From the NCBI RefSeq assembly GCF_013426205.1, contig NC_089423.1, positions 1,054,001-1,118,000 of the forward strand: a DNA stretch of 64,000 bases, written 5' to 3'. Each line of letters begins with the position of its first letter. Position 1 is the stretch's first letter. The position numbers and the translations under genes were made by a program. This document shows, one piece after another, positions 1 to 9,826 of this stretch. Origin of the DNA: Metarhizium brunneum (lineage: Eukaryota > Ascomycota > Sordariomycetes > Hypocreales > Clavicipitaceae). Under the pieces are notes generated by a model that searched no databases, had not been told where the DNA came from, and was given only the letters and a program-made list of their open reading frames with translations.

Positions 1-1387
1 CTGGGCTGATGAGGAGGATTGCCCTCCGGAGTTCGATGGTCGGCCCTTTCCTATACCAAGCGATTTCCTAAATCTGGACGAGTACCAGAGCACGGGAGTG
101 TGCTACTCTACCCATGATGTTCATGATAGACGCCGATGTCTTTGTTTCATGCCTCTGGATACTTGTGTGCTTCCTTGGGTGACTCGTCAAGGGCTCACAC
201 CTGTTGGGCAGCGACTACTGTCCAACGGACCGAGAGAGCAGGATTTTGGCCCCAGTGATTCTTTTGGTAACACCGTCTTGCACTTTCTAGCCGCCAGGGG
301 TTCCTACGAGTTGGTTGAGCGTTCCTTGAGGAGTGACTTGTGCAAGTCCCGGATTGCAGCGAAGAACTCTGCCGGCCAAACGTTCCTTCACGTTCTAAAT
401 GCATCGATTCTTAGAAATCCGGACCATGTCGAACATCTGTTGGACATCGTCACAGCAAGAGGCTATGACATTCATATGAGGGATCATTACGGTCGTAGCT
501 TCTTCCATTTACTTCAAGCTGGAGGCCACCCAAAAGAGCTTATCCAGCGTGTCTCACGGCGTTGCGACGGCAACTTCCACATGGCAAGAGATGCGTTCGG
601 CTTCACTCCTGCCAGAAATAGCTCAACCATGATGGAACTTGACGAACCAAATTTCGTCGGGCTTCAAGACTCGTTTGGTCCAGCGGCCTTTACCGACGCA
701 GGGCTTACAAAAGAAAGCAAGCTCCTGGAAAATGTCCGCAAGGCAATGCTGAATCCTTATCTGCAGGACGAAGAGGGCCGCAATGGCTTGCATTGCCTGG
801 CCATGGCTACTTTGAGTGAGGCTTCTGTGGTCAATAAGTACCATCTACAATCATCCCAGAGAGACAAGGTCACCAAAAAAGGAGCAAAGCCCGAAAGGGA
901 ACTCGATTCTAGCTCGTCCAAGCTCGGGCTTCGCCTAGGGCTTCTCTCGGGGTTGTTGGACGCTGGCGTTGACCCTAACCAGCACGACAACAACGGCAAC
1001 ACGCCACTGATGACGTTTGTAGCCGAGCTGCCCGAGGAGGATGACTACAAGATTCCGCCTAGAATCTTGCAGCTGTTAATCGCCAGGGGGGCGAATATCC
1101 ATGCCAGAAACAGGCGTGGGGAAACAGCGTTACACATTGCCGTGCGGTGTGGAAGGAAGCTGGCGATGAGGGCGTTGTTTGAGAAGGGGGCCAACGTCCA
1201 CGCCAGAGACTCGGCAGGGAGAAGCCTGCTGGATGTTGCGGATGTTAAAATGCTGCACTGCGACAGCGACGAACACATGCGCGAGTATGCCCACTACGAG
1301 GCCTGCAGGGCTTGGTTGAGTGGGAAAGGTTTGGCGCTGCAGGGGCCAAGTGTTCTTGATGAATGGGGCGGGGGGGTTCGTGCCTAA
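1..1387 (+). CDS. Ankyrin-repeat protein, 5' end outside the window
   Basis: The frame is open from base 2 to the stop at 1385-1387 with no in-frame stop, so the start lies left of the window; an in-frame GTG at 98 and an in-frame ATG near 149 are probably internal codons. Ankyrin-like units are visible: GNTVLHFLAARG (about base 266), AGQTFLHVLNA, YGRSFFHLLQAGG, EGRNGLHCLAMA, then a well-formed C-terminal pair, NGNTPLMTF...ILQLLIARGANIHARN and RGETALHIAVRCG...LFEKGANVHARD (about 990-1215). The early repeats are degenerate and widely spaced. No enzymatic domain is visible in the part present. Fungal ankyrin proteins of this kind often carry an N-terminal effector or STAND domain, which would be off the window. 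The role is unknown; probably a protein-binding scaffold. Confidence 0.8.
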   Translation, partial: WADEEDCPPEFDGRPFPIPSDFLNLDEYQSTGVCYSTHDVHDRRRCLCFMPLDTCVLPWVTRQGLTPVGQRLLSNGPREQDFGPSDSFGNTVLHFLAARGSYELVERSLRSDLCKSRIAAKNSAGQTFLHVLNASILRNPDHVEHLLDIVTARGYDIHMRDHYGRSFFHLLQAGGHPKELIQRVSRRCDGNFHMARDAFGFTPARNSSTMMELDEPNFVGLQDSFGPAAFTDAGLTKESKLLENVRKAMLNPYLQDEEGRNGLHCLAMATLSEASVVNKYHLQSSQRDKVTKKGAKPERELDSSSSKLGLRLGLLSGLLDAGVDPNQHDNNGNTPLMTFVAELPEEDDYKIPPRILQLLIARGANIHARNRRGETALHIAVRCGRKLAMRALFEKGANVHARDSAGRSLLDVADVKMLHCDSDEHMREYAHYEACRAWLSGKGLALQGPSVLDEWGGGVRA

Positions 1388-2547
1388 AGTCTGGTGTTTT
1401 TGATGATTTGGAGCAGAACATGGAGATTTGTTTGAGCTGTTTGTGACCCTTGGGAGTTTGGAGTTTGGCAATAGACGGCGTGAGGATAGGATACCCAGTG
1501 ATTAGCTATATAGACGGACACACGGAGTTGATTAAGAGCTTGAATGCAGATTTGCCTGGTATTGGTTAGTGTCCTGCAAGAATTGGTGACATGATGGGAA
1601 GAAATGTGGCGAAAATACTCTGTTTTCAACTCGATGGTTCACCGCCAGCTTGGGCCGTGCATTTCTATGATGCCGAGCAGCAAACCATGGTCATTTGGAA
1701 ACAGGAGGGCGTTTGCCATGACGGGTACGGTATGTGTGCGTAGTGGGCAAAAGTGCGGGCAGTGCCCGTCATGAAAGATGGCCCCTTTGAGAAGGGATTC
1801 TGGGCCTGTTTTATCCAGGTTACAGAGCGGCGTGTTGGGAGTGTCGGGATCGCCGCTCAGTCGAAGATGGGCATCGCCGGGTAACGAAGGACTCGTCGGG
1901 CTTGGGGAGACCCAGTCGGTTATGATGCGTCACGGCGCTTCGACGTGCAGTGGCGCACCGCATCGCGTTGGGAGTTGATGAAAGGCCAATCGTGCCGCCA
2001 CGTAGTCTGGCCGAGATATCCGCACGGAAGATGGGCGGTTTGGTTGGCTTGGCGTGCCTGCTTTCGCCTTGCCGCAGGCCCTTCAATATACCCTTGGCGT
2101 CTCAACGCAGATAGTTTCGGTGTTGGCGCCAGGAGAGCTTGTCGCACCGAGTGTCGGTACTTGTTGGCCCATAGGTTGGCATCGGCCTGTCAGTTTTGTG
2201 GTGCAGTCGCCTGCGGCTCAGTGTCGGCCGTCTGCTGGAATCGGGGCACTTTGGTTGGCTAGGCTGGTGGAAACTAGTCCGGTAACATCAATTGAAAGGG
2301 CGGTCTGCCCAATGATCTCGGGCGGGATGGAGGCATAACTTATCTTGTTCAATGTTCAATGCTGTTTGCTCCTCAGGCCAGAAATTGCACAGTTGCAAAG
2401 CCCTCGCTGCGCACATAGTACATACCATGTCTGCACAAACGCTCAAGTCTGGTCTAGTTGGGCCTTGCCAACTTAAAAGCTGCTTGTGCCCAACCGGCGA
2501 CAACCCAGCGCCTCAATGCCCAATGTACCTCCGACTACAATGTCGAA
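1388..2547. other. Intergenic, no gene recognised
   Basis: Short overlapping open frames in all phases, none with a recognisable domain. It should hold the 3' UTR of the ankyrin gene and the promoter of the C2H2/phosphorylase gene. Confidence 0.5.
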
Positions 2548-4026
2548 ATGCTTCGTGAGAACCCAAACGCTCAAGCTACCATGAGGTCGCGGCATATTAG
2601 TTGTGGTGTATGCTCAAAAACCTTCTCGACACCTTTCAACCTCAGACGCCATGAGGAAATTCACCGACAGCCTCAGACGTACCCGTGCAAAATCTTGACG
2701 TGCAATCGCCACACTAGACCTTTCAATCGTTGGGACAACCTCCTGGACCATATAAACCGCGTTCATCAGGGAGGGAATACAATCCACGGCTCTCGGGACA
2801 GTCTGCCCGGCGACACGAGCCAAGCTCCAGGAAGAGGCGGCGACGACGCACGCGTGCCCAAGAGAAAGCGCGAGTCCGACGACGGCGGGAAGCTGGTGCA
2901 CAACAACTCCAAGCGGACAAGAGTAGACGGCGAAACCGGTCTGGAAGGAGTCGACACTGACGCCCGGGACCGCAGACGCCTTGACAGGTACATGGTGGGC
3001 TGGATATGCGCCATGGGAACCGAGTACGTCGCCGCACAAGAGCTGCTCGACGAGGAGCACGACGCACCGGACTTTGTGTCCCCGAACGACGTCAACCACT
3101 ACACATGCGGTAGGCTCGGGAAGCATGACGTTGTCATTGCCGTGCCGCCCGACGGTGAATACGGAGCGTCCTCGGCGGCCCAAGTAGCGACCAACATGCA
3201 GCAGAGCTTTCCTAACATTCGCATCGTCCTCATGGTAGGCATTGGCGGCGGCGCACCGAGTTCCAAGCACGACATTCGCCTGGGCGACATTGTGGTGAGC
3301 GCACCGCACGCCGGCGGCGGCGGCGTCTTCCAGTACGACTTTGACCACACCACGCGTGACCTGGCCTTTCGACGGGTCCGGTTTCTAAACCAGCTCCCGA
3401 GTGTGCTGCGCACTGCCCTGGCGGGAATCCGGGCTCAGCATAGGAGAAAAGGCCATCGGCTGGAAGAAACCGTAGACGCAATGCTCGACAAGAACCCGAG
3501 GCTGCGGGGGGAGTACTCGCGACCGGCGCTAGATACTGACAGGTTATTCGAAAAAGTCACCGACGGCGCGGGAGGTTGCGCGGGTACATTGTCGAATTTG
3601 GTGCCGCGACGCGAACGCACAAAGGACGAGGATAACCCTGCTATTCACTATGGCTTGATTGCGTCGGCGAACCACTTGATCAAGGACGCTACGATTCGAG
3701 ATGGCCTCACGGCAGACAAGGACGTCCTGTGCTTTGAAACGGAAGCAGCAGGGCTCATGGACCGCTTCCCGTGTGTAGTGATTCGCGGTATATGCGATTA
3801 CTCGGACTCGCATGCAAACAAGGAGTGGCAGGGCTACGCGGCCATGGTGGCGGCGGCCTACGCAAAAGACCTCCTTGGTCAAATAGCTCCAAATAGGATC
3901 CGGGCCGAGAAGAAGATATGTGATATTCTACCAGGTAACTCTGCGGCCTTGCCGGTATCCTGTGAATACACACGTCCTAATACGGTGCGCAGGCCTTGGT
4001 ACAGATGCAGCAGAGCAACGAGGTGA
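2548..4026 (+). CDS. C2H2 zinc finger / nucleoside-phosphorylase-like fusion protein
   Basis: The frame opens upstream at a TTG, but the first ATG is 2548 (492 aa as read through). Two zinc fingers lie at the N-terminus: C19-x2-C22...H35-x3-H39, and C47-x4-C52...H67-x4-H72. After a charged, Arg-rich linker (about 75-145) comes a PNP/UDP-phosphorylase-type domain (about 148-445), starting near WICAMGTEYVAA, with the glycine-rich VGIGGG loop and closing with RGICDYSDSHANKEWQGYAA. In fungi this domain commonly sits in front of NACHT or NB-ARC and ankyrin/TPR modules in NLR-like proteins; none of these follows here. The end is uncertain. A donor GTAACT at 3935, a CTAAT branch site and an acceptor at 4010 would replace the last 30 residues and move the stop to 4211-4213. 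Whether it has enzyme activity is unknown. Confidence 0.8.
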   Translation: MLRENPNAQATMRSRHISCGVCSKTFSTPFNLRRHEEIHRQPQTYPCKILTCNRHTRPFNRWDNLLDHINRVHQGGNTIHGSRDSLPGDTSQAPGRGGDDARVPKRKRESDDGGKLVHNNSKRTRVDGETGLEGVDTDARDRRRLDRYMVGWICAMGTEYVAAQELLDEEHDAPDFVSPNDVNHYTCGRLGKHDVVIAVPPDGEYGASSAAQVATNMQQSFPNIRIVLMVGIGGGAPSSKHDIRLGDIVVSAPHAGGGGVFQYDFDHTTRDLAFRRVRFLNQLPSVLRTALAGIRAQHRRKGHRLEETVDAMLDKNPRLRGEYSRPALDTDRLFEKVTDGAGGCAGTLSNLVPRRERTKDEDNPAIHYGLIASANHLIKDATIRDGLTADKDVLCFETEAAGLMDRFPCVVIRGICDYSDSHANKEWQGYAAMVAAAYAKDLLGQIAPNRIRAEKKICDILPGNSAALPVSCEYTRPNTVRRPWYRCSRATR

Positions 4027-4213
4027 TATAAAAGAATTCGTCCCGAAACACAGCGGCGGCGGCGGGGAGAGGATGTCGGCGCATGAGCAAAATCGGCACC
4101 GGGCGGTTCGTCACGCAAGCGCCGCCGGGCCATGGGATGGGAAGCGTGAAACAAGTGCGACATGGACGCTTGGAATTGGCGTCTCCAGCGCGGGTGCTTC
4201 CGATCATGGTTGA

Positions 4214-5526
4214 AGCGGGAGCGCGGGTGTTGTGGCCGCGGTGGATGATTGTGCAAAAGTCGGTGTTGACCAAGGGTGTCGTCGGTCGTAGTCTGCAGTA
4301 ATTGACGGCGTCGATTACGATTTGCTACTACTTCTTCTCCAGGGGCAATGTTATGCCATCCTTACTGGGTCTTGTCTTTAAAGCTGGCTCTGGTTTTATA
4401 TACGATATTGTAATCTTGTACGAATAGGCAAGAGCTGTATCCCAAAGCACCCAGGTATTAGATCTGTATGCTCTGCTTGTTGCGTTGCGTGGTCTGTTGT
4501 GGTCAAGTTCTCTGCTGAGTTAGCCAGGCACGTTACGTGGCTGTCAACGGCCACACCTGATGGAGTGCTTGCACCACCAGTTAGATGGGTCGAAAAATAA
4601 AAAAAATCCAACGCTTGATAATAATTTACTTTTATATGTAAAATATCAAGAACGGGGCGTCTTTTACCCCATGCTTGTCTAGGTATCCAAACAATCGTGT
4701 TAGACGACAAGGTTACATGCGCCATCTGATGTTTCTTCCGAAAAGGTGTTTCCGCAACGACCCAGACCAGGTGCTTGGTACGTTACCGACAATGCGGTCG
4801 CAGCATCGTCCGTCTTCAAACCCACCAGACATCACATGCAAAAGTGTCAAGCAACGGCTAGGGCCAGGTTGACGTCTCACCCCGCCTGCGCCAAGCCTCT
4901 AGCAAGCGAGACAAGCGACATTAGCCGCGGCGGCCTCGACGAGCTCTTCCTGTCTTCTTCTCTGAATCTGGGCTGCCGAGGTACGTTGCCAATACATCCA
5001 GCTGGGACGACTGCACTGGGTTCTCGACGTGAATGCAAGATGATAGGATATGGAGCTACGCCGAGGTCTGAGTACTCTCGACGACGAGCATGGGTTAAAC
5101 CTCTTTGGGAATGTCTCGGTGAGGTGTCGCTGCCCAATGAACGAAACCGCTTCCCCTGCAGGTTATCGCGTGTTTGCAAAGACAAACTTTGGCAGCCAGA
5201 TATTATCTAGACGACGGCTGAAATCCCAAAGTAAAAGGCAGATATGAGGAAGCTGGTCGGATGACTCTGTTGAGGATGTGCGTTGCAGGGTTCGGCTGGT
5301 TGGTTGTCAATGCCTCTGCTGAATGTCATCTCCTTGCTCCTTGGGCGCACTCCTGGTACAGCTCCTCATACAGCCAGTCCCTCGCCCACGTCCAATCACT
5401 CTGGCTACTAGGGGGTTAGTTTCTAACCCGCACACGAACGCTTGTCAGAATCGCTGCCGGTGGTGGTTGCTGCCGAGGTCTGTCAAGTGAAATCTAACAA
5501 GTATATTAAGTATCTGAAGCGTCAAT
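4214..5526. other. Intergenic, AT-rich patch near 4590-4650
   Basis: A 154-codon open frame at 4746-5210 shows no domain, and other frames overlap it with similar openness, so it is not called. Nothing else could be recognised. Confidence 0.45.
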
Positions 5527-6148
5527 ATGAATTTGCAATTTTCGACCGTCAAGTGCCTTGCACTTTCGACGAGATGGCATCCAGCAGTAACAGGTAAGAA
5601 GATGCCGCCCCGACATAAACACCCCCGGACGGCTGTTAGTGCTGACCAAGTACAATGGCCACACAGACCCTTCGCCTGCCACTGCGGCAGTAGATTTAGG
5701 ACCAAATTCAACCTAGAGCGACACGAAAGAACAATCCACGGAAAGGAAACACATCATTGCGCGCTGTGCGATCATACGTCCAGCCGGAAAGACAACATGA
5801 ATGCCCATGTAGTGAGATGTCACACGATCGATCAGGGTAAGCGCCTCATATGCAGACTATCCCTAAACCAACTCTTCTGTCCGCCGCGTCCATGCACTTG
5901 AGCTAACATTGCCTGCAGCCACCATCGACTCGGATTACAGCGGCGTAGCCTGCGGGCTCTGCGGAAGATGGCGGACTCTGCTCTTGCCCGTACGCCACGC
6001 CACACCACCATCGACATGTCCCGACTGTGCATCAATGTGCGGCTGCACTAGCCTTGGTTACTGCCCCATGATGGGCTGCATCGATTGCAGAAGTGTTCAG
6101 CACGAATGTCTGCCACCCGTCCGATATGGGAGGAGTAATGCATTCTGA
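5527..6148 (+). CDS. Small C2H2 plus cysteine-rich zinc-binding protein
   Basis: Two exons, 5527-5836 and 5919-6148, give 179 aa. The 82-nt intron has a GTAAGC donor, a GCTAAC branch site and a TGCAG acceptor, and restores the frame exactly (one base + two). Finger 1 is unusual, C51-x-C53...H66-x4-H71; finger 2 is C78-x2-C81...H94-x4-H99. After the intron the tail holds ten cysteines in about 75 residues (CGLC, CPDC, CGC, YC, CIDC, HEC), suggesting a further zinc cluster that I cannot assign to a family. An internal ATG at 5602 is an alternative start. No localisation signal is obvious. It lies downstream of the C2H2/phosphorylase gene on the same strand, but the gap is 1.3 kb and the link may be coincidental. 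Probably nucleic-acid or protein binding. Confidence 0.65.
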
Positions 6149-7230
6149 AAGTCCGAGTCGGAAGGTTCTGGTAACCGCTGGGGGTTTTCTGGTGTGTGCT
6201 TTTCAGTGCGTCGGGGAGCTTGGGTTATCATGCAGACGGCGACGTGGGTGGAGGTTACTCAACATGCTGGTACATGTGGACTAGGAGTCGGCGCAAGTGT
6301 TTATAGACGGGCAGTCCCCCGACACCTAATTTTGGGAACGCGTGGAGGTTTATAGAGCCTATGAATAATGAATAGATTGCACATACTCAAAACAATCTTG
6401 CACACAGCACTCGAAGCCGCCAGACGGGATTCACACATCAGGAGAAACGACGGCCACGCGAAACGGCCAGCCGCGGGAACCTGACCGATCGACCAACCCA
6501 CACGCCGGCCGCTCATGCCGTGCGCACGATTGGACGGTTATACTGACGGAAAAGAGGACTTGGCGTGCCTGGATCCGGTGCTTGTGGGCGGAACCGTAGA
6601 AAAAAACGTGGGCTTGCATCAAAGCTCGTGCAACTGGACAATGCATTGTGCATGTGGACGTTGGAGTTGACGTTTGATGTTTGACGTCTGGCGGGTGGCT
6701 ACCAAACAAGCCTGAGCAGGACCCGCCGGGAAGGAGCACCCTGCCGATGCCAGACGGAATGGGCCGAGCGCAACGGCCCCAGCACGTCTGGTTGCTAGTC
6801 CCTTGGCAACCTTGCGAAACAGGGTATGGCCTGGTCTCCTGGCGCGCCGTCTGGATGTCAACGCCTAGCCCTTGACAGCTGGCCGGCCTCTCTCTGCCAA
6901 TCGTCCTTGCGGTACCAGCCAACGCCGTGAACAGCGTACATACTGTACGTACGACATCGGCTGGCCACCTACATAAGTACTGTACGTAGGGCTGACCCCG
7001 ACCAGGATGCCCCCTGTGTTGGGCCGGCACGATGGAGTTTGACAAGTGCTACAGGCGATTGTGCGCGCGACGTCAAGAAATCCTCTTCAATTTGCCTCAA
7101 CCAGTGCTTGACCACGGACTCTGTGCCCTGTGCTGATTCTACCCCTTGCACTGCCCTTGTACATTCTATGTTCTACCCGAGATCAAAGCCAACATGCCCG
7201 TAGACTGACAGAGGAATAACACCTCCAAAC
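6149..7230. other. Intergenic, no gene recognised
   Basis: A 204-codon minus-strand frame (6431-7045) lacks any recognisable domain and is overlapped by other frames, so I do not call it. Nothing else recognised. Confidence 0.45.
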
Positions 7231-7545
7231 TTATCGATGCACCGATTCGCAGATCAGACGGTAGTGGTGTTCCTCTGATCTGACCACTCTCGCACCCGGA
7301 CTCGGCGCTGGAGGCACTACTGTCTGCAGCGACTTTTCTTCTAATGAAAAAATTACAACACAAGAGTTAGCTTTGCCCGCTTGTCTCGGGGATTCACGTG
7401 CAGGCTTACCGTCCGATGGCGTAGATTGTTTCCGCGCAAGCACGCACCGGCACTTGGTCCACCACGCCCACACGACGACGATGGCTTGCGGGACTGCAAC
7501 GACGAGTGCTACCATCGCGACGGCAGTTTCCTGGCTCAATGCCAT
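7231..7545 (-). CDS. Small single-pass membrane protein
   Basis: Complement of exons 7410-7545 and 7231-7340, 81 aa. The 69-nt intron (7341-7409) has a GTAAGC donor, a GCTAAC branch site and a CATTAG acceptor, and its length keeps the frame. The chosen ATG at 7545 begins MALSQETAVAMVALVVAVP, one hydrophobic helix (about residues 9-31) ending in a Trp-rich WAWW and a basic stretch (KCRCVLARK), which suggests N-out, tail-in topology. The polar tail has a Pro/Ala patch. Short fungal proteins starting MAL-S/T-x-E-T followed by a membrane helix are common and uncharacterised. A longer frame upstream is open but lacks coding character. Function unknown. Confidence 0.55.
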   Translation of the reverse strand: MALSQETAVAMVALVVAVPQAIVVVWAWWTKCRCVLARKQSTPSDGKPARESPRQAGKANSCVVIFSLEEKSLQTVVPPAPSPGARVVRSEEHHYRLICESVHR

Positions 7546-8823
7546 GTTTTGACTAGAAAAGATGAGTTGCTGTGTTTGCGTGATGAGTGACAAGTAGAGC
7601 GCAGACTTGCGTGCCGCTGTTGGGGCACGGCAGCTTATATCTGGACTCTGAGATGGGAGGCTCGAGACGACCCGTGTCTGTGCAGCCATAGCCACCACGC
7701 TGGACAGAGGGGACCTACCGACTGCCGGTGACGCTAGGAGGACGCGAGGAGCACGAAGCAGAAGGAGCAAGCAGGACGACGGCAGGAGCGACATGCCATG
7801 ATTCGCTGGATGGAAATGACTATTTTCAGGAGCATTTACTTGCCCCCCTTGTCATTTTTGCGCCTACTCCCCACTACTATTCCAAGTACAAAGGTTGGAC
7901 TGGTGACACAAGAGCAGTCAGTCGGGCGGCGGAATGACTTGATGAAACCGACACTTGTCGTGCAAATGAATCGCTTATCCGGGAGGAACCTCTCGAAATC
8001 TTTGGCCTGGAGGCTGTCGGCAGCCATGGTGGGCGTTTCGAAATTGGCCAAGCAGAGGCGCGAGTGCTGGGCCTAATATGTTCGATGATGACAGCTGCTA
8101 CGGTAATATTCGTAGGCGTCTGCAATTCTTGCCCTGGGGCTTGGTTGAGATTTGATCCAACAGCTGGGGTTTCCCGGCCGCATTTGCGGGAATAAGACAA
8201 CGGCGTTGAGTGGTGGGCCAGGCCGCAATTTACCCCGCTTAAATCGACGGGTGGACCTATGGTGGACCCAAGTACTAATCTGGCTAGCGGCCACTACCCC
8301 TTTGGCTGTGGCCGCCTGCCTCATCACAATTGGTCACATGTGCATGATCCATGGCTGATTTTTGCCGCAACGTGCCGCAGCCATGTGTCGCCGTCGGCAA
8401 CGGCTGCCACCAATCAAAGCGTGTCACGATTTGATATTCGTGGCACGCACCGAGCACCGCCCAAACTGGCTGCGGTCCACTCGCGAGAACTTGCAAATTT
8501 TGGGGCCTGTGATGAAGTGTTCAGATCCATATCATATAGAGTGTGGTGAGGCGAATCAACTCATCACCCTACAGGTTTACTTCTGGGACATGACGGGGAA
8601 AAAGGTGCGTAGAATTCCAACCTTGCAATAGGCCACAAATGGTACTTATAAAATCTAGTATAATGAGCCAGAATAGGCACAAGGCTTTGGACTCGTCTTG
8701 ACTAACAAGGAGCATAATCCGGAGTCTAGCGGTGCGTAGCGTGTGCTTGTTTCATAGATGGCTCTCGGGACTCCTTTGCGGGCACGACTGGCATCAATGC
8801 AGGTCTTGCTGGCCGTCCTGTCC
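7546..8823. other. Intergenic, no gene recognised
   Basis: Only short overlapping frames. It should contain the promoter of the small membrane protein. Nothing else recognised. Confidence 0.45.
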
Positions 8824-8841
8824 AGGGTTAGGGTTAGGGTT
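8824..8841 (+). repeat. Interstitial telomeric repeat, three TTAGGG units
   Basis: AGGGTTAGGGTTAGGGTT reads as exactly three perfect units, 20 bp beyond the stop codon of the NmrA-like gene. TTAGGG is the usual telomere repeat of filamentous ascomycetes. Confidence 0.9.
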
Positions 8842-8860
8842 GGCGAATATTGCCTCGTTC

Positions 8861-9619
8861 CTAGTAGTATCCCTCAAACGAATCGACCCGATCCGCTGCC
8901 ACCTGTGCAACGGCCTGAGCGACCGGTAAATCCCCCCCCGTCACATCAAATGCCAACCCAATCGTGTCCGGGTTCGTCAGGCAGGCGGCCACGACCCGCG
9001 CAACGTCCTCCTGACTCACCGAATTGCCTAGATGAGCCTTGCCAACGAAGACGGAGCCCACGCCCGCATCGTCCGTGATCCTGCCGGGCCGAACTATAGT
9101 GTAGTCCAGCTTGCGCCGGCTGTTTCCCACTCTCAGCTCTCGATCGGCAGCAAGTTTTGCTCTCATCCACGGGTCTATAAAACCCCGTAGGCGTGCGCTA
9201 GCCTTGACATCCGCCTCATTGTACCAGTCCGGGATCGGCCTCTTGTCGCAATCGCGCACGTCCATCCCGGACACGATGATGAATCGCTTCACGCCTGCTT
9301 CCGCGCACGCGTCCATACACTTGATGGCTCCGTCTCGGTCGATGGATTCCGCGCGCTCGCTTTCTGCAAACGGCGCGCTGGCGAGGAACACGACGGACTC
9401 GGGCGCAATCTTGCCCATGGTGGTGGCGATTTCGGCTACCGAGGCTGCTTCAATCGACAAGACGACTGGTCTGGAGCCGAGGGCTTCAATGCCGGCCTCC
9501 TGGGAACTAGTTCGGATGATGCTGTGGACATGGTGGCTTGGCCGTGTCTCGGTAGCGAGGATGCGAGTGAGGTGACGCGCAACCTTGCCGTTTCCGCCAA
9601 CGATGAGCGTGGTGGGCAT
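8861..9619 (-). CDS. NmrA-like NAD(P)-binding Rossmann protein (atypical SDR)
   Basis: Single exon, 252 aa from the first ATG (9619); the frame is open five codons further to a TTG. The N-terminus TLIVGGNGKVARHL is a Rossmann turn of the GxxGxxA type that binds NAD(P). Further family traits are the strand VVFLASAP, the helix CMDACAEAGVKRFIIVSGMDV (the V-x-R-F-I-x-V-S motif common in NmrA and atypical SDR proteins), and LDYTIVRPGRITDD, where the classical YxxxK is missing. The C-terminus carries VSQEDVARVVAACL, also typical. Members act as redox sensors, ether or quinone reductases, or nitrogen-metabolite repressor partners; the specific role cannot be set here. Opposed telomeric repeats lie just past its 3' end and about 195 bp upstream of its ATG. 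Confidence 0.85.
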   Translation of the reverse strand: MPTTLIVGGNGKVARHLTRILATETRPSHHVHSIIRTSSQEAGIEALGSRPVVLSIEAASVAEIATTMGKIAPESVVFLASAPFAESERAESIDRDGAIKCMDACAEAGVKRFIIVSGMDVRDCDKRPIPDWYNEADVKASARLRGFIDPWMRAKLAADRELRVGNSRRKLDYTIVRPGRITDDAGVGSVFVGKAHLGNSVSQEDVARVVAACLTNPDTIGLAFDVTGGDLPVAQAVAQVAADRVDSFEGYY

Positions 9620-9812
9620 GTCTGCGGCAAACAAGGGCCTGTGCAGCAGCCTGCTGTGATTTGAAGAAAGGCGAATCTAGATTTTGAAGAAGAAGGGAGC
9701 ATTGAATGCTCAAGGACCGAGAGAATCTTGGACCCCAACGCGACATGGGCACGTCTTTGTAGTTGATTGACCGACTGACGTAGCAACCTCGGCTATTCCT
9801 AATTCGGCAATG

Positions 9813-9826
9813 ACCCTAACCCTACC
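9813..9826 (-). repeat. Telobox-like telomeric repeat, two CCCTAA units
   Basis: ACCCTAACCCTACC, opposite in orientation to the repeat at 8824. It lies 194 bp upstream of the NmrA-like ATG, so it could act as a telobox promoter element (a Tbf1/Teb1-type binding site in other fungi) or be a chance or repair-derived tract. Confidence 0.75.

Noticed and set aside
2614..3348. 244-codon minus frame opposite the C2H2/phosphorylase gene
   Set aside because: The plus strand carries the zinc fingers and PNP motifs; the minus frame has none.
4746..5210. 154-codon plus frame
   Set aside because: No recognisable domain or coding bias.
5594..5666. Possible extra intron (GTAAGA...CACAG) in the C2H2/Cys-rich gene
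   Set aside because: Removal would break the frame into the first zinc finger.
6431..7045. 204-codon minus frame
   Set aside because: No domain, no ATG near a consistent start, overlapped by other equally open frames.
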